A DNA stretch of 36,072 nucleotides from IMG/VR virus record IMGVR_UViG_3300037502_003935, positions 1-36,072 of that record. One strand, written 5' to 3'. Source of the stretch: a virus. The notes under the pieces were generated by a model. The model was not told where the DNA came from. It did not search any database and worked only from the letters and a program-made list of their open reading frames with translations. Below are positions 7,519 to 15,459 of this stretch, in pieces. Both the position numbers and the translations under genes were made by a program. The stretch's first letter is position 1, and each line of letters opens with the position of its first letter.

Positions 7519-7660
7519 AATACTTACTCCTTGTAATAAATTATTGGGTGCAAAAAGCTAACTAACTTAATTGCTAGTTAACTGAATATAAAATTTTTAT
7601 AAAAAATGTCAAGCCGAACAATAAATAAAAAAAATCAGTGCGCCTACATAGCGCATAAAA

Positions 7661-7834
7661 TCAATTAATACCAAACAGATCTAAACTAGAATCGCCAGTC
7701 AAACCAATTATAAATTGGTCCGCCTCTTCAAGAGAATCAAATTCACCAGCACAAACTGGAAACGGTGATGCTTCCTGATAAGCATTATTTTCATAATCAA
7801 TTGCTTCAATTTCTACCCAGACTTTATACTTCAT
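7661..7834 (-). CDS. Small acidic protein, paralogue of 25665-25823
   Basis: 57 aa. Begins MKYKVWVEIEAIDYEN, with FPVCAGEFDSLEEADQFI in the middle. The protein at 25665-25823 matches it closely (FKVWVKIEAVDDEN; FPVCVGEFASLEEADQAI), which supports both as real genes. Function unknown; the pattern suggests a small beta-beta-alpha domain. A GAGGG site precedes the ATG. Confidence 0.65.
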   Translation of the reverse strand: MKYKVWVEIEAIDYENNAYQEASPFPVCAGEFDSLEEADQFIIGLTGDSSLDLFGIN

Positions 7835-7866
7835 ATTTCCCTCGTCCTTTATAAAAATAAAAAATT

Positions 7867-8448
7867 TTAATCATTATCTTCTAAATCTTCTTCTGCTTCA
7901 ATTTCTCGAAGATACTCTATCTCTGATTCTGCTAATCCATGATCTAATTCTTTAACTGCCTCTTCTAATTCATCGGCATTTGAATACTCAAAATATTCAT
8001 CATTAAAATGACCATCTGAACCAGTAGCGGTTCCAAGAAACTTACATCCAGACTCGAAATATTCTAGATGTAATTCTAGACCCTGACCCTTATACTTTTC
8101 ATAAAGCTTTTTAAAAGCTTCTACTGGCGGACTCCAAGCAGAATCAAAAAGAGTATAAATGGTAAACGTACCATCACCATTTTCATCCATAGCTAGATTT
8201 TCAATGGGACCAATGTCCCACTTAGTTCCCCAGTTAGCAATCTGCCAATCATACCAATCTTGGAAACCATATTTATCTTTATTATGGATAGCTTTTTCTT
8301 TGTCATTAAATTTAGCAGGAGACTCAGTATCTTTCAATTCTTGCGGGCAAGGAAACATCTCCTGCAAAGAAAGTTTTGTCTCTAGAATCTCACTAATCAC
8401 ATTCTTAGGACCAGTCAAAGTAACTTGATTACTACACCAATTAGGCAT
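7867..8448 (-). CDS. Api92-like protein (YubB ferredoxin-like fold)
   Basis: Begins MPNWCSNQVTLTGP, the hallmark N-terminus of the Api92/YubB (DUF1281-type) family, and has the later W.I.NWGTKWD and FDSAWSPPVEAF segments typical of it. The family is common in phages and plasmids and adopts a ferredoxin-like fold; its function is unknown. The length (193 aa) is usual. The C-terminus here is a long acidic tail (EIEAEEDLEDND). Confidence 0.85.
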   Translation of the reverse strand: MPNWCSNQVTLTGPKNVISEILETKLSLQEMFPCPQELKDTESPAKFNDKEKAIHNKDKYGFQDWYDWQIANWGTKWDIGPIENLAMDENGDGTFTIYTLFDSAWSPPVEAFKKLYEKYKGQGLELHLEYFESGCKFLGTATGSDGHFNDEYFEYSNADELEEAVKELDHGLAESEIEYLREIEAEEDLEDND

Positions 8449-8460
8449 TCTAATATTCCT

Positions 8461-8748
8461 TTAAATTAAAATATATAATTGTAAATATCGTTCAAAATCT
8501 TGTTGAGAATTAACAGAAATTAACTCCCCATAATAATACCATTTATCTTCGCCATTATTTGTTTCAATGGCAGGACCATCTAATCTATGACGAATTCCAT
8601 TAATATAATATTCTCTACGATGTAACATTTCAATAGCAGGACCATCTTCTCTGTGAAAATTTCCATCCTGATAATAGAAAGTATCTCCTGCCAAATTACA
8701 CATCGTATACTTTCCATATAAAGTACAACTAGAAATATTATTTGCCAT
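8461..8748 (-). CDS. HREDGPA-repeat protein
   Basis: 95 aa with two copies of a beta-hairpin repeat: FHREDGPAIE (about residues 32-41) and HRLDGPAIE (about 54-62), each preceded by an aromatic strand (YYQDG, YYING). This HRxDGPA repeat occurs in many phage and bacterial proteins, often in longer arrays, and resembles MORN-type repeats. Function unknown. Confidence 0.7.
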   Translation of the reverse strand: MANNISSCTLYGKYTMCNLAGDTFYYQDGNFHREDGPAIEMLHRREYYINGIRHRLDGPAIETNNGEDKWYYYGELISVNSQQDFERYLQLYILI

Positions 8749-8761
8749 ATCGCAGATTTAC

Positions 8762-8785
8762 ATGAAGATGAAGATGAAGATGAAG
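8762..8785. repeat. Short tandem repeat (ATGAAG)4
   Basis: Four perfect copies of ATGAAG between the gene starting at 8748 and the stop at 8798. On the minus strand it reads CTTCAT repeats in the leader of the HREDGPA gene. Probably a slippage tract; no function seen. Confidence 0.9.
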
Positions 8786-8797
8786 AATAAAAAATTA

Positions 8798-9034
8798 TTA
8801 CTCATCAGAAATTTCATCATATTCTGGAGCTAACCAACCCTCTACATTCTCTAGTGCTTCAAAAATAGTTTTGCAACCTTTGGTGGCTGGTAAAGGAGTA
8901 TCACCTTCAACACATCCCCTCAACCACCAAACATTGGTTTTCCAATCTTTCTCTAAAAAAACTTTATCGGTGGGAGTGACGCACAGAACTTTAGCTAAAA
9001 GTTTTAATCTAGCATTAAGACCTAAAATGCTCAC
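8798..9034 (-). CDS. Hypothetical protein, 78 aa
   Basis: Not recognised. Trp-containing mid-section (WKTNVWWLRGCVEGDTPLPA), then a helix and an acidic tail (APEYDEISDE). Its start overlaps the helicase stop by an ATGA junction (9031-9034), so its translation is probably tied to the helicase. Confidence 0.6.
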   Translation of the reverse strand: MSILGLNARLKLLAKVLCVTPTDKVFLEKDWKTNVWWLRGCVEGDTPLPATKGCKTIFEALENVEGWLAPEYDEISDE

Positions 9035-10491
9035 TTACCACTCACCAAAAACAGTTGCTTACGAGCCCTAGTATAAGCCACATAAGCCAAATTGTTTTCC
9101 TCTACTCCCTTACCAATCTTGTAAGTATCCTTCAACATAAAGACCCTATCTCGCTCCAATCCCTTTGCCTTATGAGTAGAAGAAAGAATCACTCGATCCT
9201 TATCATCTCCATCCTTAAACAAATGATTGATATTATCACGAACCTCATCCAAGGTCTTAGCTCCATCACAAAGAACTCGCAAACATTCTGCCTTATCAAC
9301 AATAACAGAAGAATCTCTACGAATCTTTGTCAATCGCTCAACCTCAGTATTTTCATATTCTTCCAACCAAGACAAAAATTCAGTAACCGTCTTTTTATTA
9401 GACTTCTTAATTAGAGAAGTCAATTGTTGACCCATATCTCGACCTTGAATATTAGCAGGGACCCTAGCCTTCAACAAGGCTAGACACCACTTAATCAGTG
9501 GAGCATTAACACGGCTCAGAATAAAATCTCCAGGCTTAACCAAATGCTCCATTTGGTTAATGGCAATTTCATCTACTGAACCTTCTTCGGCATTAGGTGC
9601 TGCTTCAATTTCTGGCACAAGAGTTTGTGCAATTGAAACAATACTCTTAGCACAACGATAAGTAACGCTAAGAGGCATTCGCTTAGAGCCAAGCCGTTCC
9701 ACAATATTATTGATTGCGTTGCTATCTGCCCCACGGAACGAATAGATAGCCTGATTTTGATCGCCTACCGAAATAATACGACCACTATCACTAACAGAAT
9801 TAAGTGCTAGATTAATCTGAGCACTATTCAGATCTTGGGCTTCGTCAATAAAAACCATTCCATACTTATCAAGACGAAGATTCAAAACATTGGGAAGCCA
9901 AATCATGTCATCAAAATCGACACGATTAGTATCTTTCTTAGTCGCTTCCATCACCTTAAGAACAGTGGTGGTAAATTGTTCACGAGTATCAGAACAAATA
10001 TCTACCTGATGACGATCAATAATCTCATCAATCTCTTGTGGAGAATTTGCAAGATAACCCTTAGCCAAGGAAATTGCTTTGGCAAGATTATTACGCAATT
10101 CATAATTATCTTCATCCCCACGATCTGCCTTAATATAAGAATCAAGCTTCTTAGAATCAGGCTGACCAATCTTGGGAAAAGACCTGCGACAAGCCGCGTA
10201 TCCCAAACCATGCAACGTTTTCACTGTAACTTCAGAAGGGGCACGAGCTTCAAGCTCAGTCTGAATAGACTTATTAAAGGCACACATCAAGCTATTCTTA
10301 TTTTTAGGAACATAGTAAAACCCTTCTACAATAGTAGAAGTCTTGCCAGTTCCAGCCAAAGCATCAACCTGAGTATTGCCACTACCATTGGCAATGTCAT
10401 TAAAAATATCTTGCTGAAACTTAGACCAAGATCGCATAATACGAGGCTGCTTAACCGCTTGAGGCTTATTGAAAGAACGATTGTATGCCAT
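9031..10491 (-). CDS. UvrD/Rep-like superfamily 1 DNA helicase
   Basis: ATP-driven DNA-unwinding enzyme for replication, recombination or repair. Motifs in order: Q-like FQQDIF (25-30), Walker A ALAGTGKT (44-51, Lys50), Walker B FIDEAQD (214-220), motif III GDQNQAIYSFRGAD (243-256), the YRC Arg (279), motif V STHKAKGLE (438-446) and motif VI VAYTRARKQL (471 on). At 486 aa it is shorter than cellular UvrD, with reduced 1B/2B insertions, as is usual for phage versions. All catalytic residues are intact. The start follows a purine-rich leader (AAGGTAATACCATG). The next gene is translationally coupled to it. Confidence 0.93.
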   Translation of the reverse strand: MAYNRSFNKPQAVKQPRIMRSWSKFQQDIFNDIANGSGNTQVDALAGTGKTSTIVEGFYYVPKNKNSLMCAFNKSIQTELEARAPSEVTVKTLHGLGYAACRRSFPKIGQPDSKKLDSYIKADRGDEDNYELRNNLAKAISLAKGYLANSPQEIDEIIDRHQVDICSDTREQFTTTVLKVMEATKKDTNRVDFDDMIWLPNVLNLRLDKYGMVFIDEAQDLNSAQINLALNSVSDSGRIISVGDQNQAIYSFRGADSNAINNIVERLGSKRMPLSVTYRCAKSIVSIAQTLVPEIEAAPNAEEGSVDEIAINQMEHLVKPGDFILSRVNAPLIKWCLALLKARVPANIQGRDMGQQLTSLIKKSNKKTVTEFLSWLEEYENTEVERLTKIRRDSSVIVDKAECLRVLCDGAKTLDEVRDNINHLFKDGDDKDRVILSSTHKAKGLERDRVFMLKDTYKIGKGVEENNLAYVAYTRARKQLFLVSGK

Positions 10492-10511
10492 GGTATTACC
10501 TTTAATTTATT

Positions 10512-10706
10512 TCAAATCTTAGTGTTGTTAAAGTACAGAGCAATTTCAAAAAAGATTTCTGGAATATCATTCCTATCATAGGCATCCATCATATGGCAAG
10601 TTTCTTCAGCCAATCCAGTGCAATTAACTTCACCAGTAAAAGGATCAATATGATTACGAGCCAAGGTTCGCATCATCTTCTTAATCTTGATTTTATCCAA
10701 CTTCAC
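10512..10706 (-). CDS. Hypothetical protein, 64 aa (GTG start)
   Basis: Not recognised. A basic N-terminus (KLDKIKIKKMMRTLARN) is followed by an acidic, helix-rich half. The start codon is GTG, overlapping the DUF5522 stop as GTGA, with AAGGA upstream. Lies just upstream of the helicase in the same unit. Confidence 0.6.
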   Translation of the reverse strand: MKLDKIKIKKMMRTLARNHIDPFTGEVNCTGLAEETCHMMDAYDRNDIPEIFFEIALYFNNTKI

Positions 10707-10849
10707 TTTACAGTATCCTTTTCTTTATCTTTAAACGGACAATTTTTACATTTAGAATTACAGCAATAACCGCGAGCTAAAAGAAACTCACGAGTAAATA
10801 CCATTTTGGTATCTTCCCAAATATAATCAATTCCTTCAATTAACTTCAT
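10703..10849 (-). CDS. DUF5522-like small Cys-rich protein
   Basis: 48 aa. The order LIEGIDYIWED, MVFTREFLLARGYCC and KCKNCPF (Cys29, Cys30, Cys34, Cys37) fits the DUF5522 family, a ~50-residue protein with a conserved RGYCC...CxxCP cluster, possibly metal-binding. Function unknown. The start follows an AT-rich leader; the stop overlaps the next start as GTGA. Confidence 0.7.
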   Translation of the reverse strand: MKLIEGIDYIWEDTKMVFTREFLLARGYCCNSKCKNCPFKDKEKDTVK

Positions 10850-10889
10850 AAAACAAAATATAAAAATAAGATAACTGGCATCTCGCTGC

Positions 10890-10933
10890 TACCTTCACAT
10901 ACCACAGGCGGCTACCAGCAGATGGGAGGCTAC
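10890..10933 (-). repeat. Dispersed hairpin element, copy 2
   Basis: Invariant core at 10913-10927, preceded on the plus strand by the accessory block ACCTTCACATACC. The immediate flanks do not pair well in this copy, so it is one of the weaker hairpins. It lies ~65 bases upstream of the DUF5522-like gene start. Confidence 0.75.
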
Positions 10934-10947
10934 ATCTTAATAAGATA

Positions 10948-11013
10948 TTAATCTTTGAAGATTAAAGCAACCAAAGACAAAGTAACAAATATAGTTAAAA
11001 AAAGAGTTAGCAT
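10948..11013 (-). CDS. Possible 21-aa membrane peptide
   Basis: ATG-initiated frame that encodes almost only hydrophobic residues (MLTLFLTIFVTLSLVALIF then KD). Single-span membrane peptides of this size recur in this genome (18127, 18778). No good ribosome-binding site, so this is tentative. It begins one base after the stop of the next candidate. Confidence 0.3.
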   Translation of the reverse strand: MLTLFLTIFVTLSLVALIFKD

Positions 11014-11014
11014 C

Positions 11015-11110
11015 TTATCTTAGATTATCTATAATAACAGATAAAATTAGTGTTGAATATAGTAACAATAATACTATTATTTCTTCTTTAGAACGAGTTC
11101 TATAAATCAT
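11015..11110 (-). CDS. Possible 31-aa membrane peptide
   Basis: Begins MIYRTRSKEE, followed by a hydrophobic stretch (IIVLLLLYSTLILSVII) and a short tail. Tentative: the ribosome-binding site is weak. Together with the 21-aa frame it fills most of the 275-base gap between 10850 and 11124. Confidence 0.33.
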   Translation of the reverse strand: MIYRTRSKEEIIVLLLLYSTLILSVIIDNLR

Positions 11111-11124
11111 TAGAATAATTTATA

Positions 11125-12243
11125 TCAAAACATATATCTTATTCTACTATATGGGGTAATTTTTTCAATTAAATTATTCATAATCTTTTTTAGATTAGAT
11201 TTGTCAGATCTAGAATAACTTAATACATTTGGCTTGTTCCACTTAGGAACTAAGTGTAACGGACCATTAACCATTATATTATGAGCTTTAGGCACATATT
11301 GTGAAATAGGTTCAAACATTTTCTCACTATGAGTAAGAAAAATAATCTCATATGCCATCTGAGATTTTGCCCTAGTAGAAAGAGTATCATTCACTAAATG
11401 TAGTAATTCCTCATACTCTTTTTCAAAATTATCTGTCACTACAATAGGGCTAAGATTAATGTGTACCTCAAACTCAGCGTCTACTAGTTTATTAACTGCT
11501 ACCAGCCTATCATTAATCTTACTGGTATTTTGTTCTAGTATTTGTCGATGGTGCTCTGGCATCAATGATAATCGAATCCTGTGCTTATCAGGATACTTAC
11601 AGCCCTCAATAAAATTATTGATTTCTGCTGATTTAGTAGCAAAACTAGTCATTACATTTTTGGTGTGCTCAGCAACCAAATTCATTACTTCTACCATATG
11701 ACCATGGTAAGATGCATGCAATGTAGTGCTATTGCTAGTTACTACATCACTATCACATCCAAGATCAATAGTAATCATTTTATTGTGTCTAATATCCCTA
11801 CGACGTTCAAAAAACTTTTTAGTTTCTTTAAAGAATTTTTCTTCGCAAAGATCTTGGTTCTGATCTATATATTCAGATAACTCAACTACTTTAAATAAGT
11901 CATTATAAATTTTAAGAAAATTATTAGGGTAATTTCTTTCTGTATAGCAATATGAACACCCAAATTTAAAACAACCTTGTTCCATCATCTGAGATGGAAG
12001 AAAGTCAGTAGACCTACCGTTACAATCTAATCCCCATTTCGCCTCTCTTTTTAGAAGAGCAATATACTTTTTCTTTTGTGGAAATCGATCTTTAGGATTA
12101 AGAGAAATTAAATTATAATCTGGATTAGTTACTTGAGTGTTTTTAGTAATAGTAACAATTTTGCTTGTTGGATTAGCAATTTTTAAATTTTGAGCTAGAG
12201 GAGAATTAGTACAATCTTTGTGGATGAAAAGAGTATGTTGCAT
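11125..12243 (-). CDS. Radical SAM protein, spore photoproduct lyase-like
   Basis: Predicted radical S-adenosylmethionine enzyme. The cluster motif is in GCFKFGCSYCYTER (Cys91, Cys96, Cys99), which would ligate a [4Fe-4S] cluster; SYCY is typical of the SPL-like group. Note that the spacing is Cx4Cx2C rather than the usual Cx3Cx2C. A later segment ITIDLGCDSDVV and the overall length (372 aa) fit the SPL-like phage proteins. SPL repairs UV-damaged thymines; other members modify other substrates, so DNA repair is only one option. The gene is divergent from the plus-strand gene at 12280. Confidence 0.7.
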   Translation of the reverse strand: MQHTLFIHKDCTNSPLAQNLKIANPTSKIVTITKNTQVTNPDYNLISLNPKDRFPQKKKYIALLKREAKWGLDCNGRSTDFLPSQMMEQGCFKFGCSYCYTERNYPNNFLKIYNDLFKVVELSEYIDQNQDLCEEKFFKETKKFFERRRDIRHNKMITIDLGCDSDVVTSNSTTLHASYHGHMVEVMNLVAEHTKNVMTSFATKSAEINNFIEGCKYPDKHRIRLSLMPEHHRQILEQNTSKINDRLVAVNKLVDAEFEVHINLSPIVVTDNFEKEYEELLHLVNDTLSTRAKSQMAYEIIFLTHSEKMFEPISQYVPKAHNIMVNGPLHLVPKWNKPNVLSYSRSDKSNLKKIMNNLIEKITPYSRIRYMF

Positions 12244-12279
12244 TTTTAAAATTATATGCTAATAAGATTATATTTTTTT

Positions 12280-12972
12280 ATGAAAAAAATTTTAAATAAA
12301 AAAGAAATTATTTCTTATATAAAGAAATATGCTGCTCAATTAAACGCTAAAGAGCAGACTTTATTACAGGTAGGTAAGTCTGTTGCCTTTATAATAAGGA
12401 AAATAAATGAAAAATGGAAAGGTGGTAATATCCCTGCTCCAGTAAAAACTATACAAGATAATTTGTCTGAATCTTTAAAATATTTATCTTCTAGCAATGT
12501 TCTGGTTAAAGAACCGGCAACTAATAAAACTAATTATCAGTATTACTCTTCTTTGATTGATAATATCTATAGCAATATACAATCTTTGCGTTCACAGCAA
12601 GGAATTTCTGATTTTGATCCAGAAGAAAATATACAATATTTTATTATGTGGATAGACCAAATTCTTCCTTATTTAAGTTACGCAAAGACATCATTGTCTG
12701 CTAATGAAGAATATCTAGCAATAGATAAAGAGTTTCAAAAAAATCTTTATAAATTATATAAATTACCTATTGGACCAAATACTATAGACGGCAAGCTAGG
12801 TCCTCAGACTATGGAATTAATAAACAAGGCTCGTAAAAATTTATTAACTCCTCCATATTTTAGTTTAGAAAACTTAAACGAAAGAGTTAAAGTTGCGCTA
12901 CAATATCCTTCTGCCAAAGAGTATATAATACAAGAGTGGGGAAAAGAGGCATTACCCCGTGCAGGATTTTAA
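12280..12972 (+). CDS. Plus-strand protein with peptidoglycan-binding-like segment
   Basis: About 230 aa. The C-terminal part (YKLPIGPNTIDGKLGPQTM, near residues 160-180) matches the IDGxxGPxT core of type 1 peptidoglycan-binding domains, which hold wall hydrolases on murein. The rest is helix-rich and unrecognised, and no catalytic domain is visible. This could be a virion or lysis accessory protein. I chose MKKILNKK at 12280; an ATG at 12256 lies only 13 bases from the divergent start. No Shine-Dalgarno site is visible; TATATTTTTTT precedes the ATG. Confidence 0.6.
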   Translation: MKKILNKKEIISYIKKYAAQLNAKEQTLLQVGKSVAFIIRKINEKWKGGNIPAPVKTIQDNLSESLKYLSSSNVLVKEPATNKTNYQYYSSLIDNIYSNIQSLRSQQGISDFDPEENIQYFIMWIDQILPYLSYAKTSLSANEEYLAIDKEFQKNLYKLYKLPIGPNTIDGKLGPQTMELINKARKNLLTPPYFSLENLNERVKVALQYPSAKEYIIQEWGKEALPRAGF

Positions 12973-12974
12973 TA

Positions 12975-13163
12975 TTATTCCTCTAAAGGAAAAACAGAAA
13001 TAAACTCCCACTCTGAATCAGGAGTTCCTCGCCACTCGACTTGCTTATTTTTAATTTTCTCAGCAGCAAGAAAAATAACTTCTCGATGACTAAAGGCAGA
13101 AATTAAAAGATTAGCCTCTGCATCTCCAGAAACTAAACTGACTTCATACATTTTAGGTTTCAT
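12975..13163 (-). CDS. Hypothetical protein, 62 aa
   Basis: Not recognised. Small acidic protein with pattern YEVSLVSGDAEANLLISAF then HREVIFLAAEKI, a beta-alpha layout like that of the neighbour at 13167-13349 (YEVYFKNSEG...APSKEEAKKIF). The two may be diverged paralogues. Confidence 0.55.
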   Translation of the reverse strand: MKPKMYEVSLVSGDAEANLLISAFSHREVIFLAAEKIKNKQVEWRGTPDSEWEFISVFPLEE

Positions 13164-13166
13164 AAT

Positions 13167-13349
13167 TTAATCTTCAAAAATATCTGTAGAAGTGGGAAGA
13201 ATATAAAAAATATCTACATTTTCATTTATCTTATTTGAGAATATTTTTTTAGCCTCTTCTTTAGAAGGGGCTCTTACATAATATAGTAAAGGAACCCCTT
13301 CTGAATTTTTAAAATAAACTTCATACAAGTAATCATTTAGATCTACCAT
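13167..13349 (-). CDS. Hypothetical protein, 60 aa
   Basis: Not recognised. Layout YEVYFKNSEGVPLLYYVRAPSKEEAKKIF resembles the small 'A.s.eEA' domains common in phages. I chose the ATG at 13349 because GAGG lies six bases before it; TTG and ATG codons further upstream lack such spacing. It overlaps the cupin gene end by 17 bases. Confidence 0.55.
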   Translation of the reverse strand: MVDLNDYLYEVYFKNSEGVPLLYYVRAPSKEEAKKIFSNKINENVDIFYILPTSTDIFED

Positions 13350-13686
13350 AATCATCCTCAATCCTTACTACATCATCTAATTCTGATGTAGAGACTTCTA
13401 CTAAAAAAGTATCATTAATGGCAGACATTCTATGTACCATTTTAGGTGGAATATGATATGTCTGACCAGGATTTAATATTATTTGATCTAGTGATTCTTT
13501 TTCTTTACCAATTTCAAGAAGAAGCTTCCCGTCTCTTACTAAAATAGTTTCTTCTTTAAGATTATGGTATTGAAGCGATAAGCGTTTTCCAGACTCAATA
13601 AATAAAATTTTTCCAACATACTTATCAGTATGAGCCCAAATTTCTTCATGTCCCCATGGCTTTTTAATAAATTTAATTGTGTTCAT
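13333..13686 (-). CDS. Cupin, mannose-6-phosphate isomerase type II-like
   Basis: A single cupin of 117 aa that resembles the C-terminal isomerase half of ManC/AlgA-type enzymes: KPWGHEEIW (9-17), RLSLQYHNLKEETILVRDG (35-53), the PGQTYHIPP turn (73-81) and VEVSTSELDDVVRIEDDYGR at the end. Predicted metal ligands Gln39, His41, Glu46 and His85 are all present. It likely binds or isomerises a phosphosugar or related substrate; a role in glycan or nucleotide-sugar metabolism of the infected cell is inference. AAAGGAG precedes the ATG. Confidence 0.8.
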   Translation of the reverse strand: MNTIKFIKKPWGHEEIWAHTDKYVGKILFIESGKRLSLQYHNLKEETILVRDGKLLLEIGKEKESLDQIILNPGQTYHIPPKMVHRMSAINDTFLVEVSTSELDDVVRIEDDYGRSK

Positions 13687-13721
13687 CTTACTCCTTTAAG
13701 AGTAATATATCAATCTTGATA

Positions 13722-14432
13722 TTATCCTGCTAGGAGTTTAGCATTTGAACCGCTAGTCATGTGCTGACCAAAATGAATAGAATTGCCCCTATTCTTGCCA
13801 GCACTATATGCATCATGATCAATCTTCATAGAAGATTGAACTCGACTACTGCGTAGATTGTGCAATCTATTCATCATTTCAATTGCCTCTTGTTCGCGAG
13901 CATCAATTTTAATAATTGAATTTTCTGAAGCGTTTTGCTTAGCTTCTTCTCGTGACTTATTCAATTGCTGTCTAACACCTGCCACAAATCCTTGACAATA
14001 AGAAGAAGCGAAAACTTTCCCCTTACCACGAGCTTCATTATCAGAAAGTCGTTGACACTCCAGCATCAACCAATTAAACATATACTTAGCAATATTAATA
14101 TCACTAGTACGACCAACCAACTTATAACGAGAAGCTTTTCTGCCATTAGGGTAATGGGCGGAGTTAAATACTGCGCATCCATAGTGCTTAGCCAGCACCA
14201 ACACCAAACTACTCTTCCAAGGAGTAATTCTGCCTGTCTCATAAATAAAATCATTATCCTCAATAAGAGGATCAATTTCATTTTCGGCAGTAAACAAATC
14301 CGCTTCTGACAAACGATATTGATCAATCAGTTTATTAGCTGCTGCGGCAGCTGCCGCAGCCTCATTGGCATTACTGCTATTAGTTAGCGCCAACAGCTTC
14401 TTAACTTTAGAAATAACTGAATCGTAATTCAT
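13722..14432 (-). CDS. DUF2786-family protein
   Basis: N-terminus VISKVKKLLALTNSSNANEA followed by an Ala run and ANKLIDQYRLSEADL is the DUF2786 signature (residues ~6-45). The middle (WKSSLVLVLAKHYGCAVFN...YKLVGRTSDINIAKYMFNWL) is the associated domain found in phage copies. Function unknown; common in phages and mobile elements. Length 236 aa is normal. The eight-Ala tract (GCx codons) is a possible slippage site. Confidence 0.8.
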   Translation of the reverse strand: MNYDSVISKVKKLLALTNSSNANEAAAAAAAANKLIDQYRLSEADLFTAENEIDPLIEDNDFIYETGRITPWKSSLVLVLAKHYGCAVFNSAHYPNGRKASRYKLVGRTSDINIAKYMFNWLMLECQRLSDNEARGKGKVFASSYCQGFVAGVRQQLNKSREEAKQNASENSIIKIDAREQEAIEMMNRLHNLRSSRVQSSMKIDHDAYSAGKNRGNSIHFGQHMTSGSNAKLLAG

Positions 14433-14452
14433 AATATATTCCTTATCTATTA

Positions 14453-14788
14453 TCAGCTATGAATGTGACCGTCTTGCTCTACACCAACAAACATCCCATT
14501 AATATTAAAGCTCCAATAATTATCCAGTGAATGATAAATCATTTTAGAAAAAATTTCGTCTGGATTTTTAAAAGCTTGTCGAATTGCTTCTTGTACATTA
14601 GGCAATGGAATCATTTTCCAATATTGGAGAGATAGCATCTCCTTAAAATGATGATTGCAAATCGGAATAGGCTCACAGCCTTCTTTACCAAAAATACGAG
14701 GGTCGTGGCATACTGCCATACCAACAGCCTCATTATCATCAGGAGTAGGGTTACCAGCCTTATCAATCCACTGAATTTTGCACTTCAT
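14453..14788 (-). CDS. Hypothetical protein with possible Cys/His metal site
   Basis: About 111 aa starting MKCKIQWID. Contains CHDPRIF...CEPIPICNHHF, a cluster of Cys and His that could bind zinc. An ATG at 14842 would overlap the upstream gene and add a basic leader; I prefer 14788, although no strong ribosome-binding site marks it. Family not recognised. Confidence 0.55.
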   Translation of the reverse strand: MKCKIQWIDKAGNPTPDDNEAVGMAVCHDPRIFGKEGCEPIPICNHHFKEMLSLQYWKMIPLPNVQEAIRQAFKNPDEIFSKMIYHSLDNYWSFNINGMFVGVEQDGHIHS

Positions 14789-14819
14789 AATTGAATATTT
14801 ATTCTTAAATAAGAATATC

Positions 14820-15368
14820 TTAGAAAGAAGGGACAATCTCAAGTTTATGTGCAGAAATCTTCTGCAAACTATCAGAAGAAATCTTAAACTGCCTAAACTT
14901 TGAAAGAGGCGTCATCATCCTCAGATGATCTTTAATTACAGTAAGAGGGTTCTTATTTCCAATCTTTTTACTATAGCCTGGAGTAATTACGTTTTTATGA
15001 ACAACTGCCCCATAAAGATACAAAGCGCCTGTCTCTTTATGCTGCTTTAGCCCTTTGACAATCTCTCCAGTTTCAGAAATAACTGAAGAATAATGCTTAT
15101 CTGCAAGATGATTCTTAGCTAGAGATGCCTGATAACCGCTAAGTAGTTCATCCATAGCTTGGACCTCAAGCTTAGATTTAGGAGAATAATTATTATTATA
15201 ATCGCTTAGAATACTGAAAGACCTTTTCACAGCAGAATGATAACTGATATGAAATACAAGATTATAATTAGCAACTTCTCCAAGTTCGTTTTTATAATGA
15301 TGAAGTTGAATGAAAGTAGAACAAGGGCGAATCTTAGCAAATGTATTAATAAAATTAATTTTATTCAT
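14820..15368 (-). CDS. Hypothetical protein, 182 aa
   Basis: Not firmly recognised. Basic, with beta-rich first half and a helical end; the C-terminal segment LTVIKDHLRMMTPLSKFRQFK looks like a conserved phage motif, but I cannot name the family. AAGGA sits before the ATG, and hairpin element copy 3 lies ~50 bases upstream. Confidence 0.6.
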   Translation of the reverse strand: MNKINFINTFAKIRPCSTFIQLHHYKNELGEVANYNLVFHISYHSAVKRSFSILSDYNNNYSPKSKLEVQAMDELLSGYQASLAKNHLADKHYSSVISETGEIVKGLKQHKETGALYLYGAVVHKNVITPGYSKKIGNKNPLTVIKDHLRMMTPLSKFRQFKISSDSLQKISAHKLEIVPSF

Positions 15369-15394
15369 GACGAATCCTTTAATTTGTGAAGTTA

Positions 15395-15437
15395 GCCTTC
15401 ATACAAGTGAAGCGCCTACCAGCAGATGGGAGGCGCT
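15395..15437 (-). repeat. Dispersed hairpin element, copy 3
   Basis: Core 15417-15431 with a perfect 6-bp stem: AGCGCC (15411-15416) pairs with GGCGCT (15432-15437). The accessory block GCCTTCATACAAG precedes it on the plus strand. Lies in the leader of the gene starting at 15368. Confidence 0.85.
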
Positions 15438-15459
15438 CCAAATAATATAATTTATATAA

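Noticed and set aside
9835-10581. Long plus-strand frame opposite the helicase
   Set aside because: Antisense to a gene with a full set of helicase motifs; no motif or start signal of its own.
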